From the NCBI GenBank assembly GCA_961205875.1, contig OY540815.1, forward strand, positions 7,068,001-7,132,000: a DNA stretch of 64,000 nt, read 5' to 3'. The notes under the pieces were generated by a model. It saw nothing but the letters and a program-made list of their open reading frames with translations. It did not search any database and was not told the origin of the DNA. Origin of the DNA: Sialis fuliginosa. Its lineage: Eukaryota > Arthropoda > Insecta > Megaloptera > Sialidae. The stretch's first letter is position 1; each line of letters opens with the position of its first letter. The position numbers and the translations under genes were made by a program. Below, piece by piece: positions 1-11,200 of the stretch.

Positions 1-465
1 CCTGATTATTTTTTAAAGCAAATTGAGATAAATCTTTGTAAGGGAATATTTTACAACAAACGTAGATTTTTATTATAAGAAATTGAATGCTCTACAAAAA
101 AGATTCTATAAAATTTTCACGTAACATGTGTTGTTCTTGAGATATTTTGAAAAAATAAATATTTTGGGATGTCACCCCTCCCCCTTATACATAATTTTGA
201 AATGGGACCGTCCTCAAGCCAGACCCAACCATCCAACCAAGTTTCATTAATATCGGTTCAGTAGTTCATGAGTTATGCGTGTGACAAGGATTCAGAGGAC
301 AGACACACAGACAGACAGACACACACACACACACACAGACACGGAACGAAAAGTGTTTGTCTTGACCTGAAACGGAAAGATCAATTGAAAATTTTCAAAT
401 TAGGGAACAATTTATTTTGTCTCATTTTAAAACGATCACAAAGCTTCTCGTATCTTTGATATTGC
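1..465. repeat. Dispersed repeat with (CA)n/(CAGA)n core, left edge of window
   Basis: Matches 34040-34310 in the same orientation and 36965-37345 inverted. The microsatellite core is at about 299-340. It may be truncated by the window edge. The short frames through it are repeat translations, not a gene. Confidence 0.6.
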
Positions 466-838
466 GATAAATATCAAATTCAAAATCAAATTCCCTCTGT
501 TTTTGTCATATTTCTTACTTAACGACTTTTAGAAATATGATAAATTACGATTACGCGACATGCATAAATATTTATCCTATTTTACTTGAATATACATTTG
601 ATTTCAATTTTTAGCTCTATTTGATAATTTTAAAACATAATTGTTGTTCATTTAAAAATACGTACATTTATTTTAAAAGTTAAACATAAATAATATAAAA
701 TGTGCAAAGTTGTTCTTTTTGAAATAGGTACTAAAAAACTTTTCAAATTATTATAGTCGACGTGAAAGATTTATGTGAGAAGTTAAATAGGTATATATAT
801 CGGAAAATAGGAAGTAAGAATAATTTTAAAAAACGTAC

Positions 839-1332
839 CTATATAAGACGTCTCTCCATCGTACACACACCTGCGCTAAATTACAACGTTCGACTGCACT
901 AAAGTAAAGAAAAAACCGTGTTAAGAAACGTTCATCGGACATCAACTGCTCCCAGTTGATGAATAAGGGCGCGTTTTTCATATGTTGTTTAGTGAAAACG
1001 GAGTTGACATGTTTACCCCGCGCTATGATTTGATTATTTCCATTGTTGAATTGTTTGTGTGAACCACCACGCGTAGGAAGCAGCCGTGACGGTTTTTCTG
1101 GAGCGTTCTGCAGATTGATTGCGGTAGCTGTATTTGTATTACTTGCACTTCCACAAAATACATTCGTCACCCTTTCCATCACACTTGATTTCTGCGTTGG
1201 TGCAGTTTCATTTCTCCCGCCGCTTGCATTATTGCGATTGTGCTTATTGCTTCGAAGCCCTAATCCGTTGATTCGTTTTGATAACTCTGCAGATGCACGT
1301 TCGACTACACCTTGAGCCGATATAGAAGACAT
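839..1332 (-). CDS. FBXL16: FBXL16-like F-box/LRR protein, first coding exon (partial)
   Basis: Only the N-terminal coding exon is in the window; the gene continues past the left edge. The exon gives about 164 residues from the ATG at 1332 to a GT donor at 838-837, leaving two bases of a codon. The first 120 residues are low-complexity (Asn, Ser, Gly rich). They are followed by an F-box-like segment with the core FFLYFSAVERCNLAQVC and WRDVLY, which closely resembles the F-box of vertebrate FBXL16 (YFSACEKCVLAQVC then WRRVLY). FBXL16 proteins follow this with leucine-rich repeats, which would lie outside the window. The family is linked to SCF ligase function, although FBXL16 itself may not assemble a normal SCF. 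The open frame extends three codons upstream only through a non-ATG start, so the ATG at 1332 was chosen. A more GC-rich stretch at about 1430-1640 probably holds the promoter. Confidence 0.8.
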
Positions 1333-1342
1333 TTTACTCACT

Positions 1343-2458
1343 ATATAATTATTTTACACTGCACACAGATAATGTACACATTGCGCCACTTCTTGATATT
1401 TTAACAGAAATGCGATTGTTTTAACACGGCGGTCAACTGTAAAAGCGTCGACTCGACGGTGACATCTTGTCTCGACATTGGTTCAATGTTTCGCACGACT
1501 GTAGCCGAGGGCGCACGAACACACCTCGGTTGCGCAATGGCGGACGTGCGTCGTTCATCCCTCCATCCCTCTGACTGGACGAGGGTTGTTGTCTCAGGAC
1601 CGGCGCGGTGACCTAGGCGACTGCCCGGGGCAGCAAAATTTAGTTCACGGCTAAATATAAAACCTACATACGAAAACCATTAACCGAGATCAGTTGCTAT
1701 GTTGTGGTATTTATATCAACCATAACAATTACATTGTATATGCATAACATATTATTTAGATGCATTGATAATTTATACTGCATGATCAATTTTTTATAAT
1801 TATAAAACCTTATTATATTATATGTATATGCAAACATAAATGTTTCGATACGGAAAATATCAACTTTAATACAAAAACATAGGTACATACATATATACTT
1901 GTTAGATATAATATAATCAATATATTAAACTTACTAATATAATTCATAAATCGATCTGTATGAAGGCTCTGCTAAACCTACAATGAAAATATTTTGGATT
2001 TTTGGAATCCATACGACGTTGTGTATTTATAGAAAATTTATTTTAATAGTTTTCAAAAATGCCCGTTTTTCTGTTTATTTATTCTAACTTGTAATAAAAA
2101 TTGAATTTAAAATCGAGTTTTTCGTATGAAAACTACTGAACCGATTTTAATGAGGCTTTGACTTTTTGAAAACCTAAAACCTCAGAATTAATTTAGGCTG
2201 TAAAATAATTGATTTGCAACAGACCCGCATTAAGGAAAATTTACAATTGAATATTATGAAAAAAATATCAATAATTTTATAATAAATTATCTAAAAATGG
2301 AAAGGATTTGGTTTCGACATGAACGTATAAAGTAACAAAAAACTACATTAATATGTATAACAAGCAATTGTATAATTAATATATGTATTTATATATTATC
2401 AACATTTCATTATAATATATTACGTATTAATTAATATTAATATTTGTTCTTTGATCAT
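1343..2458. other. Upstream region of FBXL16-like gene and intergenic DNA
   Basis: Positions 1430-1640 are noticeably more GC- and CpG-rich than the surroundings and lie just upstream of the FBXL16-like start, so they are a likely promoter or 5' UTR region. The remainder is AT-rich. Positions 2085-2260 match a dispersed repeat seen again near 27630-27750; both copies contain the words tttaggct and aggaaaatttacaattga. I see no coding exon here. Confidence 0.5.
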
Positions 2459-3812
2459 TTATTTTTTCTGACTTTCAGAGTTATTCTCCAAATTTAAATC
2501 GATTGTACAATTCGGTAAAGACGTTTGTAGATTTTTAGCAACTTGTTCTAAATTTTGAACTCCAATTAAATCATAGAGCTGGAGAATTTTTAGGTTACTG
2601 GAATAAAAAAATTAATAATTTACATTTTTATTCAAATTTTCGGAATAAAAAAAATCCTCAGTTAAAAAGTACAAATTTTTAAAATTATTATAAGTTGAAA
2701 ATGTTACTGAATTTTTTAGGTTTTTATTTCAAACTATTTTTTAGACGTATGCGAATAAAGTTCAGGCGCGCATCTGCAATTTTCTGTCGCGCAATTTATT
2801 AAGTCGTAATAAGTACCTACAGATTTTCTAGATGAATACTCCATTTACCCCCGCCCCCTTATTATATTTAAACCGAGTAATATTTTTACCTGAGTTTTTC
2901 TATTGGCTGTAACCCCTTATCAGAAATATTTCCACAAGATGATATCTGAAGATGAATCAATGAGTCCTTTATTAGCTCTAAATAGGGCAAAGCTTCATCT
3001 TCTATGTACATACATTTATGAAGTATTACTTTGCGTATATGTTTACATCCATCTAAAATAAATTATTATTGCAAAAAAATTCCATTGTTGACGAACGACG
3101 TTATCATTTAATTTTAATGTATGCTAAACGATTATACACTTACTCAAATTAGGAAATCCGTAATGCATTATACTGGACTCAGTAGCGTCAATTTCTTCAA
3201 TGTACATTGAAGAGGAAGAACTTGATAGGGAATTGTAATCGTTAAATACTTCTTTACTTCCTTTCCAACGTAAAGCCGCTCCATTTTTTAGTAACCACTC
3301 AGCACAAGCTCTATTAGAACCTACTTCTTTGATTCGTTCAGTATCAACCTATTTTTTAAATTTATATTAATTTTATTAAAATGAAATCACGATATATGTA
3401 ATAAAATCAAATACATAGAATACAAATAACATCAACAATTAAATTTAAAATTAATACCGGCAGCGACATCTGTAGAAAACTGAACTATTTATTTTATCTA
3501 TGTTTTTTAAACTGATTACATGCTGTTTACTTTGTCGATATTAACCGTAAAAATAATGTAATAGTTATATAATTAAATAAAATTTGAGTTATCCAAAATT
3601 GTAAGTATATACATATAATATATAAAACTAAAAAATACCAGATTAAATATTTTATTTAACCAATGCCAAAAATATCGGTATTCTGGAGAATTATTTTTGA
3701 AATGCCGCAATGTTGATGCGTTATAAACATGTTTCTGGAAATAAAAAAATGATTATTTATTTTATTTTGATTTACATTACTAAAATATCTTTACATGGAA
3801 TATATTTTGCAT
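2459..3812 (-). CDS. DMAC2L: DMAC2L / ATP synthase subunit s (coupling factor B), mitochondrial
   Basis: Five coding exons on the minus strand (3812-3795, 3734-3639, 3348-3144, 3052-2890, 2597-2459) join in frame to give 206 aa, matching the usual 200-215 aa of ATP5S/DMAC2L. Family signatures are RYFWHWLNKIFN, ERIKEVGSNRACAEWLL, the IDATESSIM block, and a short LRR-like run with ISSCGNISDKGL. The protein is a small mitochondrial LRR-fold protein associated with ATP synthase (factor B) and related to the complex I assembly factor DMAC2. The first exon codes for only six residues, so the start is the least certain part; it was chosen because phase 0 is kept across the intron. An AATAAA signal (2463-2458) overlaps the stop codon. 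It is head-to-head with the next gene. Confidence 0.85.
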
Positions 3813-3882
3813 TTTTAATATTTATTCTTGTTTGACAGATTTGACATTTTTTCATAGACTAAACTAATATATTGAGTATACA
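3813..3882. promoter_or_regulatory. Compact bidirectional promoter between DMAC2L and the coiled-coil gene
   Basis: Only 70 bp separate the two divergent start codons (3812 minus, 3883 plus). If both starts are right, the 5' UTRs and core promoters must fit in, or overlap, this stretch and the flanking first exons. No TATA box was identified with confidence. Confidence 0.5.
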
Positions 3883-5028
3883 ATGGAAGAAGAAGAATTT
3901 CTTCAAAGGTATAAAAAAAGTTTTATGTAAATAAAAAATTAACATTTCAATTAATATTTTTTAGATTATGTAAATTATTATACAATCATTATTCTTTAAC
4001 AACAAAATGGAAAGAAATATCTTTACAAAATTATAATACGATAAAAAATATTTTGGATGTAAATAGTATAAAAAGATTTGAACTCATGAATCTTAAAGAA
4101 TCGATAAATGATAATAAAAATAAAACTGACGAAAATCTACTTCAGAATAATGAAACCGAAGAATTAGAAAATGAATATGCAATAAAAATATCTACTGCTA
4201 TAGAACAAGCACACAGTTTACTTTCACAGAAAAAAAGCACAGTAAGAAAATCAACAGAAGGAAAACTACCAAATAAAAACAGTAAATTAAGTGTCAATAA
4301 AGAAAAAAACTCAGCAAGCAAAATTTCAGGAAAAAGTGCAGTTGCAATTAAAATTACCCCTTCAAGAAGCTCTACTAGTCGTCAAATTACAAAACCTGAT
4401 ACAAAACAAAATGTAGATAACACAAACAAAGAATTAAAGTATGTTTTCTCAAAAAAACCAGATGGATATTATACGAATATCAATAGAATTTCTCCAGATC
4501 TTCAAAATATTTTAGACATATACCACAATTACCTAAGTGAAATTTATAATAACCGACAAAGCTTTAAAGTCAAACAAAATGCTTTCTTGAATCAATTAAA
4601 CACTGCTGTAAGTATTTTTAACATTTAATTTAAAAAAAATATAAGCAAAAACATTAAATATTTTATAGAATCATCAACAATGGCAACAGCAGAAAGAAGA
4701 GACTGAATTATTGTTTAAATATGTATCATCCTATCATTCATTTATGAAAAAAAAACATGAAAAATTAAATCAAAACTTACTTTATCAATTAATACCTATA
4801 AATAATTCTACTTTTGCATCTGAAAATAGAGACTTAATACATAAAACCGAGAAATACTTTATTTATGACAGCATACAAGATTACTTGAAAACTTCAAATA
4901 TTGAAAGCATCATTGAGAAGTTATCTGAAAATAATATACGTCTATTTTTGCAACTTCTACATCACCTTTGTAATTTTTCTTGTTCTTATAAAACTAACAT
5001 GAAAGCAATTTTACAAACCAATAAATAA
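3883..5028 (+). CDS. Coiled-coil protein of uncertain identity, possibly TEDC2-like
   Basis: Three exons (3883-3908, 3965-4607, 4669-5028) join in frame into 342 aa. The N-terminal 40 residues are helical (MEEEEFLQRLCKLLYNHY). A helical segment with ISTAIEQAHSLLSQKKS follows, then a Lys/Ser/Thr-rich disordered middle (about 100-160). The C-terminal half is helical with NRISPDLQNILDIYHNYL, a Gln-rich WQQQKEETELLF stretch and a leucine-rich end. I do not firmly recognise it. The order (helical N-terminus with an ELE..A.E-type helix, basic linker, helical C-terminus) recalls TEDC2, the tubulin epsilon/delta complex protein of centrioles, but this rests on weak pattern memory. A profile search would decide. 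Two AATAAA hexamers overlap the stop, predicting a very short 3' UTR. It is convergent with eIF2gamma, 172 bp away. Confidence 0.6.
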
Positions 5029-5200
5029 AAAACAACCATTTATTTTTGTTAGTGTATAATTTAATTGTGCCAATTATTTTTATATTAGAGTGAAATATCT
5101 TGTGATAAAAGAATATGTATGTAATATTTTAAATAAAAGTGCTTTATTTCTATAAATATTTTATTCAAATTATCGTTCATAACAAAACAATATACAACGT
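5029..5200. terminator. Shared 3' intergenic region with facing poly(A) signals
   Basis: This is a tail-to-tail gap between the coiled-coil gene and eIF2gamma. Minus-strand AATAAA hexamers, seen as tttatt near 5142-5147 and 5159-5164, would serve eIF2gamma. The plus-strand signals overlap the stop at 5020-5029. The 3' UTRs may overlap. Confidence 0.45.
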
Positions 5201-8200
5201 TTATATAGTCGGGGCAATTGTTTCTCCTCCGCGGATTTGTCCCCACCCAATTAACCGCCAATGCTTCTCGACACGACGACTTAATGCGATCTTCTCTCCT
5301 TTCTCTGTACATACTGGATTCGTCAGAGATATTTTTACTAAATCTGCTTTCGTAGCAACAACTCTACCTCCAGTACTTAAAGAACCAATATTCACTAGTA
5401 ACACCTAAAATAAAAGTAAGAGCTGATCAAATATGAATCAACAGGTGTGAATATTTTCACATTAACAGTTGTAGCTAATAATATTGTCCGAATGATTTGT
5501 AATTTTAACCCTTTGCACTCCGTTGGCACCGTCATGGCGACATAGGAAACATTCTAACAAATCTATTAAACAAATTTATTAAACAATAAAATGTAATCCT
5601 ATTGTTTATGTCGCCGCTGTGGCACCATTGGATTTGTTAGAATGTTTCCTATGTCGCCGTGACGGCGCCAACGGAGTGAAAAGGGTTAATACATAAAACT
5701 AGACTATATAACAAACATTTTTATGTCAACCCGAAGTCTGTATGATTTATAGTTCCAAAAAACTACGTCACCAAACAGTAGATGTTTTTATTTATCCACC
5801 TAATATACACTGACCTCATTTTTCGTTAGTTTCTGTACTTTGGCTGCCTTCTTGTCACCTTCGGTACGTACACCGAGTAACCGCTTGAGCAAATAATACG
5901 AAACTTCAAGTTCTATAAAGATATCTGGTAATGCACCGACGGCTCCCAGTACCTGGCCGACAAGACGATCAGCACGACATAGAGTAGGTTCTATCTTAGT
6001 TCCGACACCAATCAAACCTCCTGGTACTGCAAACTGTAACTCATTTTGCTCAGCAAAAAGAGAAACGATACGGGAGAATATAGGTCGACATGTAAGTTTT
6101 CCTTCTGAATCTTTACTTACAAGACCTGGCCGTACCTAAAACAAAACCATTCAATTCAAATCTGTAAATACACCTGAATAATTGTATAACTAACCTCAAT
6201 TTCTTGTCCTACACGTAAAACTCCACGTAATATTGAACCACCGGCGACTCCTCCTTTTAAATCATCTACTTCGCAACCTGGTTTATTTACATCGAATGAA
6301 CGAATTACAATCAACCTAGGTTCAGATGTAAAGTCTCTTACCGGCACAGGTATGTGCTTAGTAATGTATTCACATAATACTTCAATGTTGTACTTCAACT
6401 GTGCAGATATCGGGATAATCGGAGCATTTTCAGCAACAGTTCCTTAAAAATTCATCAATTATTCAAATAATCAAATCTGGACATGTATTTTAAAACACAT
6501 TTTGGAAATTACTAGACCACGCTATCACTCAAAACAGCTCATTAAATGAACTGCACATATCATTTGTCTCAGGCAGATGGGGAATTGTGTACATTCACCA
6601 ATTATAAAATACACACAAGCAGTCACAGGGAACAGCTAGTAACTAAAACATATTTTAATAATTTTATACACATACCTTGAACGAATTTCGTAATTTGCTC
6701 ATGTTGCTCTTTCGCCTGCCCTTCTTTTACAAGATCTATTTTATTTTGTAAGATAATAATATGTTTCAATTTCATAATTTCTATAGCGGCGAGATGTTCG
6801 CTTGTTTGTGGCTGCGGACACGACTCGTTTCCAGCAATTAATAAAAGTGCAGCGTCCATCACGGCCGCACCTGTCAACCAAATAGATTTAAGTATGACAT
6901 ATTAAACCTATCAGTAAAAATTTACCGTTCAACATAGTAGCCATAAGAATGTCGTGACCAGGACAATCAACAAAACTAACGTGTCTGACTAATGTGAAGC
7001 GTCCGTTACAACCTTGCCGTTGGCAGGGGAATGAGTCATCTTTACTCGACCCTCCACTGATGTAACTGGCTGGGCGAGGACATTTCGGGTCACTGCATTT
7101 ATATATCTTTGCGTTGGCATAACCTAAATAATAAAATAAGTTATTTTTATAAATCGGTGAGAGATTTAAGAAATAAATTGTGATTTTAATAGAAAAAAAT
7201 AAACTCATTTTATTTATAAAATTAAAGTTTATTTCTTTTTTATATTTTACAATAGAATCATTGTAAGGTAATAAAATAAATTAACATTTGCACTCTTAAT
7301 AATTAATTGATCAGTTTATCCTTTAGCTGCAGGAATCGATTAAATATTCGAAGCCCAGCAATTATTTACAAACATATATATATGAGATGCCTAGAATTAA
7401 AGACAGAAATCAATAACATGATTTTCCAGCATATTTTCTATTTCAAATAAACATATATAGTACATTTCATACTGAAAAAAATAATGGTTATGTTTCTGTT
7501 ACAAAGTAATTTACAATTCTAACCTCGGGTTACATAAAGCAAAATAAACCACAATTAGTTAATCAGTTGTTTTCAAACCATGATTAATGTTAATTCTAAA
7601 CTTAATCTCAATTTGTAAATGAACAATTCACTAAATATGATTATTTTTTACCTTATAAAATATATCATAACCGTGATTGTTTTTTAAAATTGACGTAGTA
7701 ATGGTTTTAAAACAACTGATTAACTAATTGTGATTCATTTTGCTTTGTGCAACCCAAGGTAAGAGTGTAAACTTTTACATAGATATCAATAGTTAATTAA
7801 ATTTTTACAACAATGGCGTTTGTCTGTCTTTGATTCTAGGCACTTCATATTTATCAATATCAAATCATATGAATTTTTTATTCATTTTTTGTATAATTTG
7901 TATTTTTATATTAACTCCTTTATGCTACAATAACAATCTACATATATGAGAGTTAAAAGCATATAAATATAACATCTATACTTTTATTACTAAAAATATA
8001 TGTACATAATACAGCAAAAATTGTTTAAGAAATATTTTTTTGTGTTAAAAGAATTATAAAAACTAATTAAAAACAGCACAATAGAAAGGGCATACAATTT
8101 ATTAATACGTTAACTGTCGCCATAGAAACTATTAATTAAAATAATATTACTAAAAAACTCAAAATTTAATATATTTTCGGAGATTTTCTTGTTTTTATTT

Positions 8201-11200
8201 GAGACACAAATGTTGTCACAAATAAAGTCACAGCTTAAAAGCAAAAATCTGTATTGAAAATATTGTTTTAGTAAATAAATAAAATTCTTGATTTTCTGGA
8301 TTATTTTGGTAGTATATAATTAATTACATACTATAATTGTAATGTATATTTTTTTCTGAAAAAATGGCATAATTTAGTGAAAAAAACGAAAAATTCTCGT
8401 GCTGAAAAACGTATGAATCTAGCAGACCAAACAGAAGTAAATTCCATACAAATAAATGGTAAGTGAGGTTTACATTCTGCTATACACAACATAAAGTAAA
8501 ATCTTTCAGTGAGACACACACGATGTATTCAAAACCTGTATGAACATTTTTCTGAGTACTTTAACGTGGTACTCATGGCAGTTAACGTATTAACACTTAA
8601 CATGTTGTATTACTTCATCACAAAAAAAATACACAATATAATAATAAAAAAATTTTTTTTATTGTTTTTTGTAAAAATATTTAAAACATATATTGTCTAC
8701 ATTTATTTGAACCACATTTGCAAAGAACACGTATTGGTTTGGAATCTTCATCTTCATCTTTTATATCAGTCTCGTGCAAGTTTCGAGCCATGTAATCAAA
8801 CGTAAGCTCTTCACCTTTATTAATATCCCGTGAAGCAAAAAGCGCTAACTTTGGTAAATTAGGGTCTAAACAATCTACCCACACAGCCCAAACACCTAAA
8901 TTCGGATCACATGAATGATTAATAAAATGTGAAACGTTGCCAAACTTCCCTGCATCAATAGAGTACGGTGCTTCTTTTGAATTAAAATCCAAATCAAACA
9001 AATACGTACGACCGTTTGCATCATATTCCTTCCCTCTTTTTTCTGCCTCTTCGAATGTTATTAACTCACCGACATACTCGCAAATGAATTTACCTGCGGG
9101 TATTCTTTGATCTGTTTTTACACCCCACCCACATCCATTTGCGGTACGAAAAATACATAAGGGAATTGTACGGCCAAGTTGTACCACTCTATTATAGCAG
9201 TCCATTCCACACATACAGCGTTTGTTACATTCGTAGATCGGAGTGCCTCTTGAAACTGTCACTCTCCTTTTATTGTCGTAACACCGTTTTCCACTTTGTT
9301 CCGAACAACAATTCTTCGAGAATACTTTGCATTGTGTACAATCGCAGCCTATTGGAGGGTCGTTCGGAATGGTTATATCATTTCTAGGTATATTGTTTGT
9401 CACATAAACAAATTCATTCGGAGGACCTTCTAAATCTACATTGTTTTCCACTCGAAGTTTGGCAGATATCTTCCCGTTTTTATTCATCTCATCCTGCCAC
9501 TGTTTTAATGAAATCTTTTGTAAATCTTTGTACTTAAACAATTCTATTGACTGTAACTGGCGGGTTGTACTTCGAAGAAAGGATACACGTAAGTCTTTTT
9601 TTGGTACTTGCATCATAACGAGTAAGTTTTGTAAATAGTCCATTCTGTCAGGACGTGGAAGATTTTTGTTCTCCCTCATAAATTCTTCAAGGGCTGACTT
9701 TGTTAATCTCTCAGGAGGCACTAGTTTATCACAAAGTGATGTTAAATTTAATGAATACTGTTTCGCTTCATTTTCTAAAAATTCAGTGAGTATTTTTGTA
9801 CAATTTGTTAAATTTTCGTATGGCTCCCAAGTATTGTCAGATGAATGCCAACCTTTCCATTTAACATAATACATCAATTTACTTCTTTCTACTTTCATTT
9901 TGATTATTTTTTCAACTATGTACTCTTCGTCTGTGTTAATTTTTTTACTCTCTCGATCCAATACATTTTTTTTACTCTCTTGATCCAATAAAATTTGTTT
10001 ATTCTCATGATCCAATAGAATTTTTTTACTTTCATTTTCTGTACTTGACCTTCTCAGTTTACGTTTTCTACTGTTGATATTTTTACCTGTAATTGAGTAT
10101 TTCAAATAGTACATTAGTCTGAGTGTTACAGCTGCTCAAATTTTTAAAAACATTTTTATTTTTGACATTTTAACTGACTCAAAGGGTTTCAATGATTTTT
10201 TAGCAGCAATTTGTATATTTAGACTAATGTCCTATTAAATACTCAATTTTCCATTTTACTTTGTTTAAAAAAATGTTTACAAATTTGAGCAAACAAAATA
10301 TGTTTAATTAATTTAATATAATTACACATTTATATTCCTTGTGATTCTAATTATTTAATTTTTCAAATAAATCAACTTATTGTTAATGTTAGTTAATACA
10401 TTTTAAATCTTTATTTATTGTCAATATTCAGCTTGATAATTAAAAAAGAATTGGATAAAATCAGGAATTTGGGTGCAAGCATCAAGAATTAAGATATTTA
10501 GGAGAATCTTTGCTGTCTCAATCTTCATCATAACAAACTATTAAAATTACGAAAATGTCAGATAGGAATAGTATGAACAGAATTGAGGCGTATATTTCCA
10601 AAAACCGCCAACTCCACTTTTTCAAAAAATAGCGGTTAAAAACTTTATTTGGCAAATTTTTCAATATGGAGTTCGTTTCTTAGATTACTTTCTTCCTAAT
10701 AACGCTAAATCCTAAACAAATTTAAGTTAAAATTTACTTTTTATTCCAAACGCCGCTAACTCCTATTAAGGTTAGTTCCAGAATCCGCTATATCCGGTAT
10801 TGACCAATCAGAACCCGTAAATTTGACAGAAATCATAAATAATGGCCGAGCGTTAAGATAATGTTAACAATCAAGTACGTTTGCGTTTGTGATTTTTTAT
10901 AATTTATTTACAAAAATCATGTGTGATTTGGAAAGTAGTTTTAAAAAAATTACATGATAATATGAATTTTATTAAAAACATCCTGTACAATCAGGCAATA
11001 ACAACCAAAATCTGTTAACTCCATCCTTAATGCATTCCTATTCCCGCTAACTCCATAATATCTCCAAATTTACATTCGATTTTCTTAGTCTGTAGTAAGT
11101 TTATTTGGTATATTCTTAGTTTAATTTTATAATTGATGGATAAAGTTACTCTATGGATACACAGACAACATGCAAAGAGATATTTTGCTCTCTTGCATAT

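Noticed and set aside
1043-1315. Plus-strand ORF opposite the FBXL16-like exon
   Set aside because: Shadow frame; the minus strand encodes a recognisable F-box segment with a proper donor site.
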